Shown piece by piece: positions 7,911 through 16,293 of a DNA stretch of 41,592 nt. The DNA comes from Chlorobiaceae bacterium. Lineage in GTDB: Bacteria > Bacteroidota > Chlorobiia > Chlorobiales > Chlorobiaceae. The notes beneath the pieces were generated by a model. That model was not told the DNA's origin. It did no database searches and was given only the letters and a program-made list of their open reading frames with translations. Made by a program: the position numbers and the translations under genes. The stretch is taken from positions 1-41,592 of the forward strand of contig JAAXWQ010000014.1 of NCBI GenBank assembly GCA_013335115.1, in the 5' to 3' direction. How positions within the stretch are numbered: the first letter of the stretch is position 1; each line of letters starts with the position of its first letter.

Positions 7911-10900
7911 GGCTTCCCCCCATGCTCGATCATGGGCCTGAGCAGCCGGTCGGCGGTACTCCTGAACTCCTCGCCGAACGGCAGTCCGTCACCGAAACAT
8001 CGACGATATGCCGGGTCCGAACCCTCTCCCGGCCGGTTGTCGTAACCGTCGGCCCAGGCCTTCATGGCCGCCGACAGCCGCTCCCCGTCGCTCTTGCCGA
8101 GCTTCTCCGACCATGCGGTCGAAGCTTTGGGAAAAAACGGCAGGGGCACTGAAAGTCCTTGCCGGTAAGCGTCAAGCAGCTCCCCGAGCAGCCCGGCTGC
8201 ATCGCCGACCGCCCGATAGCGAAGCGACCGGTCCCGCATCACCAGGAGGGTTTCCGGGCTGCCGGAGCCCCCCGGTGACACGCTCAGTGCCAGATGGGCG
8301 ATCCATGCCCGGATACGGTCGTTCTCCTTCATGGCAGCGCAACGATAGAAAAGCTGGATGCCGGGAGGACGGCTCTCGACGGAGCCGGTCAGGCGGAAGC
8401 CGTCGATATCGAGGTCAAGGTCCACCTTCTCGAGCGAGCCTCCTCCGGCATCGTGCTTCCGCACCTCCTCCACGAATTTGGCGACCTCCTCGACGAGGCT
8501 CCCGAATATCCGCTCCCCGTGCAATGCCGGCGGCAGCAGGCCCCTGCTCCTGAACAACGGCAACAGGCCCTGTGGCGCCACTCCGGCAAGCATCGTTTCA
8601 AGCAGCTCCTGTCGCATCAGGTAGGCATCCAGGCCTGAGGCCTCGAAGGGCTCCCGATCCTCCAGCGGCGCGACTCCCGGACCGCTCCGCATCCCCAGGC
8701 GCTCCTCGAGGAAGAACGCCGACGGATTCGCAAAGAAACGGGCCAGCCGGTCAAGGGAAACCAGCTTCAGTTCGTCCGAAGGCTGAGCCAGCGGGTTGAC
8801 GATGAACGGCGGGCGGGGCTGGCCCGACCGGTTCCCCGACAAGGCGTCGAAATTCTCCGATGCATAGCTGAACAGTTTCGAGCCCGGAGTGAAATATTCC
8901 GGATTGAAGCCTTGCAGCCGGTGTCTGACCAACAGGCAGGCCGTGGGATCTTCCGGGCCGGAAACCACGAACCTCCGGCGTACGGCATCCAGCAGTTCAC
9001 TGACGAGCACGGAAGGGGGGATCTCGCTATTGTCCTTCACGCTCTGGCCGATGTAGCTGAGGTAGAGGACGTCGCGAGCCGACAGGATCGACTCGAGGAA
9101 CAGGTACCGGTCGTCGCCCCGCACCGAACGGTCTCCACGGCGCGGAAACCTGGTGATCAGGTCGAAACCGGGCGGTTGCTGCTGCCGGGGAAACGAACCG
9201 TCGTTCATGCCGATCATGGCCACGACCCGGAACGGGATGCTCCGCATCGGCAGCATGGCGCAGAAGGTGATGCCGCCGGTCATGAACCCCAACCCCCGCT
9301 CATCCTCCTCGAGCCTCGAACGGAACCAGGAGATCATCACCTGGGCGGAGAGATCTTCGTCGAGACCGCTTCCTGCCACGGCCTCCACGAATGCATCGAC
9401 CGCTTCGTGCACCTTGCCCAGTTCACGTTCGGACTCATCGTCGGCTTTGATGAATCCGTCCAGCATCGCGGCGAGACGTTCTCCCCACTCCTCGGGTTTC
9501 GCCGGCTTGTCGAAGGCCGTGAGGAAAGATTCCACCGCATCGACGAACACGGCGAATTTGCCGAGGGTAACTGCAGGGTCGCCCTCGACGCCGTCATAAG
9601 GCAGGACACCGTCGACCAGCACCCCCTCGTCGGGCATCGAGTACCCAAGCAACAAGCGGTCGAGCCCCGCCCGCCAGGAGTTCTCCCGATACGAGGGCAG
9701 CAGGAGTTTCTTTCGATCCTCTTCATCGATACCCCACCTGATGCGGATATTGCCGATCCAGTTGCGAACAACTTCGAGCTCCCGCTCTTCGAGCCCGAAC
9801 CGGCGCCTGACGGGTGGGGACGACAGCAGGTCGAACATGGCGGGTGCCGTGCAGCGGCTGCCGTAGAGCCCCAGGAGCTTGAGCAACGACGAGGCGACAT
9901 TCCCCTCGTTGAGCAGGCGACGGTCGGCGATCGAAAAGGGAAGGCGCGGCACACCGTCGCCCCTCGAGCCAAAAACCGTCGTAATGTATGGCGCATAGGT
10001 CTCGATGTCGGGCGTCATCACGACGATCTCCCGCGGCACGAGGCCAGGCACGGTTTCGAGCAGATCGAGGAGGTTGTCGTGCAGCACCTCGACTTCCCGA
10101 AGCGCGCTGTGGCATGAGTGGACCTGCACCGATCGGTCAGCAGGATCGAACGGCTTGTAGCCCTCATCCCCACCGGTTCCGGCGAGATTGAGCATGTCGC
10201 CCTGCAGTGCATGGAGCAGCGTATCGTCCCCCGGATCAACGTAAAGATCCACATCCCCCTCCGAAACCTCGGGCATGTCGAGCACCATCTCGGAAAAATC
10301 GCGGCCGCTCCTGCCCAGCGATGCGAGCAGGGGGTTGCCTTCGGTCCGCAATTTCCGTTCAGCGGCAGGCATGCCGGACAGCGTTTTCCGGGAAACGATG
10401 TCGCCCCAGTACTCCCTGGTCGGGCTCAACAGGAAAATATCCACTTCGGTCGACCGGGCGATAGCCGAGAGCATGTCGAGGTGGAACGGAGGCAAATACG
10501 AAATGCCGAACAGCGATATCCTTTCCGGTAACCCCTCCGGCCGGGCGAGACAGGAAAGCCTTTCGCAGAATTCGGACTTGAGGCTACCACGATGCCGTCC
10601 TTTGGCCTGTGCGACCAGCTCCCGCCACAGGGAGGGTTGCCACTCCCCCGCCCCGTCGTCGCCACCCCGCTCCCAGGCCTCAAGGAGCTCCGGCCTGAAA
10701 ATGGTGTACTGGTCGAACGCATCGGCGATCTTGCCGGCGAGCTGTAAACGCTTCAGGCCATCGGGATCATCCACCAGGTATGACCGTACGGGCTCGAACC
10801 CGGAGCCATCTGCCATAAGGGGCAAGAGCCGCATGAGTGACCAGCGCATCGACTCCCGCGAAAATGACGAAGCGTCGGCTTTCGCCAGGCCGAGTATGCC

Positions 10901-11122
10901 GAACAGTTCGGAAACGAAGGTATTCGGAAACGGAAAATAGCCGTTGGCCCAGACGCCGAAACGGGATGCGAGGCGCATCGAAAGCCATCGCTGCATCCCC
11001 CGGCTCTGCACGACGACAACCTCCTTCGAGAATGGGGAACCTGGCGGCCGCTTCGACACCACGTCGGCGAAGGCCGAGGCGAGCGCCTCCATCCTGTTGC
11101 TTGTGTAGAGCTTGAGCGGCAT
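7907..11122 (-). CDS. recC: Exodeoxyribonuclease V gamma subunit RecC
   Basis: 1071 residues, near the usual RecC length. RecC is the inactive-helicase scaffold that scans the 3' strand for Chi. The beginning (LKLYTSNRMEALASAFADV) and the segments VQSRGMQRWLS and FGISYLPPFHLDML are characteristic. It is the first gene of the recCBD operon, and its stop overlaps the recB start in ATGA. About 195 bases separate it from the divergent gene at 11319, which must hold the operon promoter; I see no convincing -35/-10 pair there. Confidence 0.94.
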   Translation of the reverse strand: MPLKLYTSNRMEALASAFADVVSKRPPGSPFSKEVVVVQSRGMQRWLSMRLASRFGVWANGYFPFPNTFVSELFGILGLAKADASSFSRESMRWSLMRLLPLMADGSGFEPVRSYLVDDPDGLKRLQLAGKIADAFDQYTIFRPELLEAWERGGDDGAGEWQPSLWRELVAQAKGRHRGSLKSEFCERLSCLARPEGLPERISLFGISYLPPFHLDMLSAIARSTEVDIFLLSPTREYWGDIVSRKTLSGMPAAERKLRTEGNPLLASLGRSGRDFSEMVLDMPEVSEGDVDLYVDPGDDTLLHALQGDMLNLAGTGGDEGYKPFDPADRSVQVHSCHSALREVEVLHDNLLDLLETVPGLVPREIVVMTPDIETYAPYITTVFGSRGDGVPRLPFSIADRRLLNEGNVASSLLKLLGLYGSRCTAPAMFDLLSSPPVRRRFGLEERELEVVRNWIGNIRIRWGIDEEDRKKLLLPSYRENSWRAGLDRLLLGYSMPDEGVLVDGVLPYDGVEGDPAVTLGKFAVFVDAVESFLTAFDKPAKPEEWGERLAAMLDGFIKADDESERELGKVHEAVDAFVEAVAGSGLDEDLSAQVMISWFRSRLEEDERGLGFMTGGITFCAMLPMRSIPFRVVAMIGMNDGSFPRQQQPPGFDLITRFPRRGDRSVRGDDRYLFLESILSARDVLYLSYIGQSVKDNSEIPPSVLVSELLDAVRRRFVVSGPEDPTACLLVRHRLQGFNPEYFTPGSKLFSYASENFDALSGNRSGQPRPPFIVNPLAQPSDELKLVSLDRLARFFANPSAFFLEERLGMRSGPGVAPLEDREPFEASGLDAYLMRQELLETMLAGVAPQGLLPLFRSRGLLPPALHGERIFGSLVEEVAKFVEEVRKHDAGGGSLEKVDLDLDIDGFRLTGSVESRPPGIQLFYRCAAMKENDRIRAWIAHLALSVSPGGSGSPETLLVMRDRSLRYRAVGDAAGLLGELLDAYRQGLSVPLPFFPKASTAWSEKLGKSDGERLSAAMKAWADGYDNRPGEGSDPAYRRCFGDGLPFGEEFRSTADRLLRPMIEHGGKP

Positions 11123-11318
11123 GGCAAAAATCAGGGGTTAGGTCCGGGTGCTCCGGCACCTTGTCCTCAGGTTAACGAATTCCGGCATTTGGAGCAACAA
11201 GGAAGCTTGAGACCGGCAGGCACATGGCGGAGGAGATAAAAAACCTTACCTTGCCCCATGGAGCGCCGTCGAAGGCGTTTCGTACCAAACCATTCAACCA
11301 TAAAGAGGTACCCCAACC

Positions 11319-11498
11319 ATGGACAGCAAGGATATCGTACTGGAAACCCTGAAGAAGGAGGGCCAGCCCATGAGCGCCGGCCAGGTCGCCGACAAAAGCG
11401 GGCTCGACCGCAAAGAGGTCGACAAAGCGATGAAATCGCTCAAGGACGAGGAGCTGATCGTCTCCCCGAAGCGCTGCTACTGGGAGCCGAAGGCCTGA
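11319..11498 (+). CDS. Small winged-helix-like protein (59 aa)
   Basis: 59 residues: [15 protein letters not shown], then [34 protein letters not shown] and KRCYWEPKA. The pattern (helix, turn, recognition helix, short wing ending in a Lys/Arg-Cys-Tyr-Trp motif) is that of small winged-helix domains seen in Bacteroidetes/Chlorobi and often labelled MarR-like or hypothetical. A GAGG at 11305-11308 supports the ATG. DNA binding is an inference; there is no sensor domain. It is divergent from recC and is followed by a strong hairpin at 11510-11540. Confidence 0.75.
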   Translation: MDSKDIVLETLKKEGQPMSAGQVADKSGLDRKEVDKAMKSLKDEELIVSPKRCYWEPKA

Positions 11499-11509
11499 GG
11501 TTGAATCAT

Positions 11510-11540
11510 TGCAGGGCATGCCATGCCGGCGTGCCCTGCA
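11510..11540 (+). terminator. Hairpin after the 59-aa gene
   Basis: A 12-bp stem (11510-11521 with 11529-11540, one G-T pair) around a 7-base loop, starting 11 bases after the stop codon. There is no T-run after it, so it may be an RNA-stabilising or Rho-dependent end rather than a classical intrinsic terminator. Confidence 0.45.
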
Positions 11541-11648
11541 CCTCCCGGATGCCATCCTGCACCTGAAGAAATCCTGCCTGACAACTCATATTTCTTTCTT
11601 ATTTTAGGCGGTATTTCCGACAAGCAATCCAAAGTTCAACAACCCAGT

Positions 11649-12242
11649 ATGATCAACTCCGAAAGGCCGCTGCTCCCACTATCTCAGGACGAACTCACCG
11701 AACTCGAAACCTTCCTCGCTTCGAACGAGACCCCGGAAGACTGCATGTCTTCGCTTGAAATGATCGACGGCTTCATGACGGCCCTGGTCATCGGTCCGGA
11801 AACCGTTTCCTCGGACACCTGGATTCCCTACCTGCTCAATCCCGAAAAACAGAGCAAAGATGTTTTCGCGGACGAAGCCCAGGCACTGCAGATCTCTTCA
11901 CTGCTCGAACGGCACATCGGCGCCATCTCCAACCAGTTCGGCAATGCTCCTGACGCCTTCCTGCCGATCTACGAGATGTTCAGCTACGGCTCCGATGAGG
12001 AACGTGAGCTCGCCATCGAGGAGTGGGCGCTCGGCTTCATCCTTGGCATGGAACTCAGCCATGAGGCATGGCAACCGCTGTTCGGCAACGAAGAGAGCGC
12101 CATGCTCGCCGGCCCGGTCTTCGTGCTTGGCAAGATCACGGAGGATTACGACACCCTGAGCCAGGAAGAGCGGGACGAACTGGCGGACATGCTCGACGAA
12201 TCGATCGTCAAGATGTTCACCTTCTGGCAACAGAACGCCTGA
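11649..12242 (+). CDS. UPF0149 (YecA/YgfB) family protein
   Basis: 197 residues from the ATG at 11649. The frame is open further upstream to 11523, but that stretch includes the preceding hairpin and lacks family similarity. The family signature LEMIDGFMTALVIGPETV is at about 37-54, followed by acidic helices and the WALGFILGMEL segment. YecA/YgfB proteins are small acidic cytosolic proteins; some carry a C-terminal SEC-C zinc motif, absent here. Their role is poorly defined (YgfB has been linked to regulation in Pseudomonas). The gene is followed directly by a strong terminator shared with the convergent DUF535 gene. Confidence 0.82.
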   Translation: MINSERPLLPLSQDELTELETFLASNETPEDCMSSLEMIDGFMTALVIGPETVSSDTWIPYLLNPEKQSKDVFADEAQALQISSLLERHIGAISNQFGNAPDAFLPIYEMFSYGSDEERELAIEEWALGFILGMELSHEAWQPLFGNEESAMLAGPVFVLGKITEDYDTLSQEERDELADMLDESIVKMFTFWQQNA

Positions 12243-12246
12243 ACGC

Positions 12247-12275
12247 ACAAGGGGGACGTCATCCCCCTTGTCTTT
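12247..12275. terminator. Strong intrinsic terminator between convergent genes
   Basis: A perfect 9-bp stem ACAAGGGGG / CCCCCTTGT (12247-12255, 12263-12271) with a 7-base loop, followed on the plus strand by a T-rich stretch (tcttttcttc). It lies five bases after the UPF0149 stop and could also end the opposing gene's transcript. Confidence 0.85.
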
Positions 12276-12283
12276 TCTTCTGA

Positions 12284-13225
12284 TCAGGCAGCGCCCCTGA
12301 CCGTATCGTGAATCTGTTTCGCAAGGTCGTCCATCATGGCATAACGCCGCTGGTACAGCATCTTCTTTTTCGATTTGATCTCGCCGCTCTCCCGCCGCTC
12401 CTGCCTGACCGGAAGGCGGAACCAGCCATCTTCGTCCGGCACGGCACCGGCATCTTCCCACAAGGAATCGTAGTTGAAATTGATCTGATGGACAAACGGC
12501 AGGTGGATAAGGTGCTTCTTCCTGAAGGGATGGATCTGGTTGCCCAGGCCCATGAGGCCGGCGATATCGATATCCATGGCGGCAACAATCTCCCTGACGA
12601 CGAAAATCATCAGCGAGGTAGGCCGGAGTCCATGCATTGCCTTGGTGATTGCCTTGATCTCCTCCCGATTGTCGATATCCGCACCCTGGATGCAGCCGAT
12701 ATAGCAGTTGAACCTTCCTTCGGCCACCTTTTCAAACGAGAAGGTCATTTTGACGACATCCCGGTCCGGGTCCTGGCTCCTCAGCAGGACCATGACCTCC
12801 CCCTCCTTGCTGGTCGAATGATGGCAATCGCAAAACACGATGCTCAATTTCCCGGATTTTCCGGCCTCGACGCAGGCAAGCTCCTTGCCATTGCTGGCGA
12901 GCATGGTCTTCCATAAGACCGGATATTGACGGATCAGGTCGTAGGTATCCCAGATAACCTTCTTTTTACGTCCCAGGTCCCATTTCGTCGAAAGATACGG
13001 CCGCATGGGCTTGAACGCGAGCACCGGGATTTTATCGAGGACCGGCCGTATCCAGGCAGATATCGCCAGTTGGGCGAACCATTCCGCCGAATCGGGAGCA
13101 CTCAACAGGGAAACAAGTGAAAAACGGATCCTGTTTTTCCAGAGAAGGTAGCGCTCTTCATTTTTATAGATGGCATGTGACAGCGCCCATGCTGTCATGA
13201 ATGCCTTGACATGAGGGTGGGGCAT
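12284..13225 (-). CDS. DUF535 / VirK-YbjX family protein
   Basis: 313 residues. The family features are an N-terminal helical region, a central GKSGKLSIVFCDCHHSTSKEGEV stretch, CYIGCIQG near 185, and a C-terminal HPFRKKHLIHLPFVHQINFNYDSLWEDAG segment, the most conserved part of DUF535. VirK of Shigella/Salmonella belongs here and is associated with the cell surface and resistance to antimicrobial peptides, but no biochemical activity is established. There is no signal peptide. It stands alone: convergent with the UPF0149 gene and divergent from the 100-aa gene at 13425. Confidence 0.8.
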   Translation of the reverse strand: MPHPHVKAFMTAWALSHAIYKNEERYLLWKNRIRFSLVSLLSAPDSAEWFAQLAISAWIRPVLDKIPVLAFKPMRPYLSTKWDLGRKKKVIWDTYDLIRQYPVLWKTMLASNGKELACVEAGKSGKLSIVFCDCHHSTSKEGEVMVLLRSQDPDRDVVKMTFSFEKVAEGRFNCYIGCIQGADIDNREEIKAITKAMHGLRPTSLMIFVVREIVAAMDIDIAGLMGLGNQIHPFRKKHLIHLPFVHQINFNYDSLWEDAGAVPDEDGWFRLPVRQERRESGEIKSKKKMLYQRRYAMMDDLAKQIHDTVRGAA

Positions 13226-13424
13226 ATTTCAGTAACCAATAAGGCCGTTAACTCAAGCTTGCTTTGCATAATTCACCTAATATACGCGTTCGACCGAGAT
13301 ATCGATATCGACTTTGATTTCAATGGAGTAATGCGGCGCGCATCATGGCGTAAAAGGGTCCCGGAAATTGTTACCTTTTGCCTGAATACCCATGACTCAT
13401 TTCATCTCAAAACACAGGGAAACC

Positions 13425-13727
13425 ATGGACACGAATTCAGGAACTGGACGTAAAAATATTATCGATCGGTACCGCCTGACCGTCGAACTGATCGTCGAAA
13501 AATGGGCAATCGGCAAGCCGCCGAACCCCTCCCCCGTCGCCACCTCGAAAAAACCGAGCGGTTACTTCAGGCTGACGAACTTCCTGCTTGAGTACCTTGC
13601 CGCCAACGGGACTTTCCCGTCCGGCATCCACGACATGCCCGAAGGACGAGACACACTCGGCAACCTGGAGCCCTCGTTCCCGGTGGATTTCGACATCATC
13701 CTCAAAGGGTTCACCCTGCCGGAATAA
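13425..13727 (+). CDS. Uncharacterised 100-aa protein
   Basis: I do not recognise this protein. The ATG at 13425 has AGGGA four bases upstream and is preferred over an in-frame start at 13392. The sequence has an N-terminal helix (IIDRYRLTVELIVEKWAIG), a Pro-rich linker (PPNPSPVATSKKPSG), a second helix (FRLTNFLLEYLAANG) and a hydrophobic end. There is no signal peptide or transmembrane segment. Codon use resembles its neighbours, so it is probably a real, lineage-restricted gene. Confidence 0.6.
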   Translation: MDTNSGTGRKNIIDRYRLTVELIVEKWAIGKPPNPSPVATSKKPSGYFRLTNFLLEYLAANGTFPSGIHDMPEGRDTLGNLEPSFPVDFDIILKGFTLPE

Positions 13728-13773
13728 CGCCCTTTTCAGCCTCTGCCCTGTTCATTTCTGTTACTCCTCCATG

Positions 13774-14076
13774 TTACAAAGCGCCGTGCGCAATATGACG
13801 CCGGGTCACCACAAGGAGGATTGCCCCGGCGATGCAAAGGCCGATCCGGGCAGGGTCCGGGAGGCTCACGTGGCTGAGTGGGTTGAAAAGGACGGCGAAC
13901 ACGGCGTACACCAACGCCAGCAGGAGCGTCGGGCTGCCCGGGCGCAGGTTCCGGTACGCACCCCACCCGAACGTGCCGAACACCACCACATGGATGATTT
14001 CGAGGTAGCCCGCCGGGAGCGGAAACAGCGCGGCAAACAGCAAAGCCGCCGTTGCATAGACCATCTGGACAGGCAT
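13774..14076 (-). CDS. Small DUF6804-like membrane protein
   Basis: 100 residues with four hydrophobic segments (about 4-24, 26-42, 50-66, 77-91). The LVYAVFAVLFNPLSHVSL stretch matches the FNP-x-x-P/H signature of DUF6804 proteins, small inner-membrane proteins of unknown function. GGAGG at 14081-14085 lies four bases before the ATG. It starts 14 bases after the bciA stop on the same strand, so it is very likely co-transcribed with the vinyl reductase gene; whether that means a role in pigment synthesis is open. Confidence 0.75.
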   Translation of the reverse strand: MPVQMVYATAALLFAALFPLPAGYLEIIHVVVFGTFGWGAYRNLRPGSPTLLLALVYAVFAVLFNPLSHVSLPDPARIGLCIAGAILLVVTRRHIAHGAL

Positions 14077-14090
14077 GGGACCTCCGGGTT

Positions 14091-15128
14091 TCAGAACATG
14101 GAATGGGAGCCGAGTTCCTGGCCGGCGAGGCCGTCTTTCAATACCCGCCGGTAGAAGTCACGCAACGTTTCGGTGCCATAGGATGGCGTCGCATCGGCGT
14201 CGTACTTCCCCGTCGCCGGGTTGAGCACCAGCATGGATTCGGAACAGTAATACTTGCCTATCCGCGCGAATTCAGCCTTGTCCACGAACGTCGGAAACAG
14301 CTTCGACAGCAGGGTCAGCACCGGTATGATCACGTCGAAAATCCTGATCGGCACCTTCTTCAGCTTCGGTTCACGGCCGAGCAGTTCGAAGAGCATGTTT
14401 GCCTGGTCCAGATTCGTCAATGCCTTGCCGGGCCCGCCGATCGGAAGAATGGCGTTCTGTCTGGCAGGGTCTGCGATGCAGTCAACCATGAACCTGGCCA
14501 GGTCCGCCTCGCTGATGGGTTTGCATGCCGTCAGCCTTCCATCACCGAACATCAGGTATGGCTTTCCGTTCCTGACGGACTCGACCTGCCCGGCAATCGA
14601 CTTGAAGAAAGCCGTCGGGCGGACAATGGAGTAGGCTACCCCGGAAGCCATCAGCTCTTTTTCGAACTTCAGCTTGGCACGCTGGAACTCAAGCATCGGC
14701 TTCTGTACACAAATTGCTGAAAGCAGGATGAACTGGCCGATGCCTGCCGACTTTCCCGCCTCGAGTGCATTGCTGGTCGCCTGATAATCGATTTCCCAGG
14801 AATCCTTTACGCCACCGTTGCGCGACGTAAGGCACGAAACGACGACATCAAACCGCTCCGTCCTGATCCCGTTCGTCATCAGCGACACCATGTCGCAAAC
14901 ATCGCCGAAACGGACTTCCGATCCTTGCAGCTCACGACAAGTCTGCGCGGCGTTCGTCGAGGCGTCGACCCCGGACCGCTCACGGGCGAAGCTGACCACG
15001 TCGTAGCCCCTCGACACCAGTTCCCGAACGACGAATTTGCCGATGTAGCCGGTCGCACCCACCACGAATATGCGCTTTCGGCCATCAGCCGGTTCGGAAT
15101 GCCCGCCTGCAGTCGGTAAGATGCTCAA
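14091..15128 (-). CDS. bciA: Divinyl (proto)chlorophyllide 8-vinyl reductase BciA
   Basis: 345 residues. It uses NADPH to reduce the C8 vinyl group of divinyl chlorophyllides to ethyl, a step in (bacterio)chlorophyll synthesis. The Rossmann motif GATGYIG is at 24-30. Further atypical short-chain reductase segments are present: VVSCLTSRNGGVKDSW, LLSAICVQKPMLEFQRAKLKFE (carrying the Tyr-less K..K region of this family) and YSIVRPTAFFKSI. The whole sequence resembles Chlorobaculum tepidum BciA. The start codon is TTG; no in-frame ATG occurs before the Rossmann motif. A promoter with a perfect TATAAT lies 45 bases upstream. Other green sulfur bacteria use the unrelated ferredoxin-dependent BciB. 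It is followed by the DUF6804-like gene. Confidence 0.93.
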   Translation of the reverse strand: MSILPTAGGHSEPADGRKRIFVVGATGYIGKFVVRELVSRGYDVVSFARERSGVDASTNAAQTCRELQGSEVRFGDVCDMVSLMTNGIRTERFDVVVSCLTSRNGGVKDSWEIDYQATSNALEAGKSAGIGQFILLSAICVQKPMLEFQRAKLKFEKELMASGVAYSIVRPTAFFKSIAGQVESVRNGKPYLMFGDGRLTACKPISEADLARFMVDCIADPARQNAILPIGGPGKALTNLDQANMLFELLGREPKLKKVPIRIFDVIIPVLTLLSKLFPTFVDKAEFARIGKYYCSESMLVLNPATGKYDADATPSYGTETLRDFYRRVLKDGLAGQELGSHSMF

Positions 15129-15172
15129 GTCGATACGTGTTTAGTGTTTACCGGGACGGATGGCCTAACACT

Positions 15173-15202
15173 ATTATACAGCACCGCCGCCAGAGTTGAA
15201 AA
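15173..15202 (-). promoter_or_regulatory. Promoter of bciA
   Basis: On the minus strand a perfect -10 TATAAT (15173-15178) is preceded at 18 bases by TTTTCA (15197-15202, 4/6 match to TTGACA). It lies 45 bases upstream of the TTG start codon. Confidence 0.6.
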
Positions 15203-15282
15203 CGGCCTGATGCAATCGATACATAAATGCCTGCATTTATTTCGACAAAGGGAATTTACTTTGCTATGTAAAGTTCTTTGTG

Positions 15283-15322
15283 CCTAAACAAACAAAAAGA
15301 AAGGCGGACAGGAGTGCCCGCC
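15283..15322 (-). terminator. Intrinsic terminator of the nitroreductase gene
   Basis: On the minus strand, GGCGGGCA / TGTCCGCC (8 bp, one mismatch, 4-base loop; plus positions 15303-15322) is followed by a T-rich run (tttctttttg). It begins 14 bases after the stop codon. Confidence 0.7.
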
Positions 15323-15335
15323 CTCTGTTTTGCAA

Positions 15336-16157
15336 TCACATCGGCCGATTGATCAGTGCCGGCGAATGCTGGACCGTCCGGGCATACCGAACCGCAGGGA
15401 TGCCGAAGGTCATGGAATAACCGAAAAGGTGGTCTTCCGGGATGCCGAGATTCTTCCTGGCTTCGGGCAGCAGGTCGAAAGCCCACTTCACCAGGCCGTT
15501 CCACACGGTCCCCACCCCGTTCGCCTGCGCGAACAGCTCGAAATAAGAGAGTGCAATCAGGCAGTCCTCTTTGGGGCATGCGACACCTTTCGGGGCCGTG
15601 GCGATCAGCAAATGCGGCGCGTCACGGAAAATGAGGTCGACTTTCTGGCGCTCCCAGACCCTGACGAAACGGGAGAAATAGGCCATGCTCTTCGGAATGG
15701 CGTTCTCTTTCGAGAGGCGCACGAGCCCCTCCATCACCTCGTCGCGCAGACGGGCGACCTTCTCCCGGTCATCAAGCACCGTGAACAGTACCTGGCGGGA
15801 GTTCACGCCGGTCGGCGCGTGCCAGGCCACATTAAGCATCCGCTGCACGAGTTCCGGCTCCACATTTTCTTCACGATACCGCCTTACCGATCGGCGTGCC
15901 TTGATGAGAGTCTCGAGCTGGACAGGATCGGGAAGGTTCCCCTCTATCGGCATACTGTCGGCAGGCTGGTAGCCCAGAATCGAAATGGCCCCGGTCGGGC
16001 AGACCGTCAGGCAGTGTTCGCACCGGATGCAAGAAGACTGCTTTTCGGCAGGAATGGCCGGATAACCAGCATCCACCCCGATGATCCGCGACGGACAGTC
16101 GAACACACACTCTCCGCATCGTATGCACGCCGGTTGGTTAACCTGGAATTGTAACAT
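15336..16157 (-). CDS. Nitroreductase with N-terminal 2x[4Fe-4S] ferredoxin domain
   Basis: 273 residues. Residues 10-60 hold two [4Fe-4S] motifs, CIRCGECVFDCP and CIRCEHCLTVCP. The nitroreductase fold follows, with the FMN-contact sequence RRSVRRYREENVE near 90 and the C-terminal LGIPEDHLFGYSMTFGIP. The fusion suggests electron delivery from ferredoxin to flavin, fitting an anaerobe with abundant reduced ferredoxin. The physiological substrate is unknown. It stands alone with its own terminator. A small dyad TGACT-tgc-AGTCA (16187-16199) lies about 30 bases upstream and may be an operator. Confidence 0.88.
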   Translation of the reverse strand: MLQFQVNQPACIRCGECVFDCPSRIIGVDAGYPAIPAEKQSSCIRCEHCLTVCPTGAISILGYQPADSMPIEGNLPDPVQLETLIKARRSVRRYREENVEPELVQRMLNVAWHAPTGVNSRQVLFTVLDDREKVARLRDEVMEGLVRLSKENAIPKSMAYFSRFVRVWERQKVDLIFRDAPHLLIATAPKGVACPKEDCLIALSYFELFAQANGVGTVWNGLVKWAFDLLPEARKNLGIPEDHLFGYSMTFGIPAVRYARTVQHSPALINRPM

Positions 16158-16259
16158 GATTCATTCGTTTCTTTTTGTATCGCGACTGACTTGCAGTCAT
16201 TCATGGGGGGAAAATAGTCAAAATGACGAAAGCGCCATGAATCCACAACGCTTTCTGTC

Positions 16260-16278
16260 AAAAAAGAGGCTTTGCCTC
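16260..16278 (-). terminator. Intrinsic terminator of the metal permease gene
   Basis: Minus strand: GAGGC-AAA-GCCTC followed by six T. It starts 15 bases after the permease stop codon. Confidence 0.85.
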
Positions 16279-16293
16279 GCCGGCCTTGAGGAA

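Noticed and set aside
8912-10117. 401-aa open frame opposite recC
   Set aside because: Antisense shadow of RecC; no domain or ribosome-binding site.
11523-11648. N-terminal extension of the UPF0149 protein
   Set aside because: It overlaps the upstream hairpin and has no family similarity; the ATG at 11649 gives the usual length.
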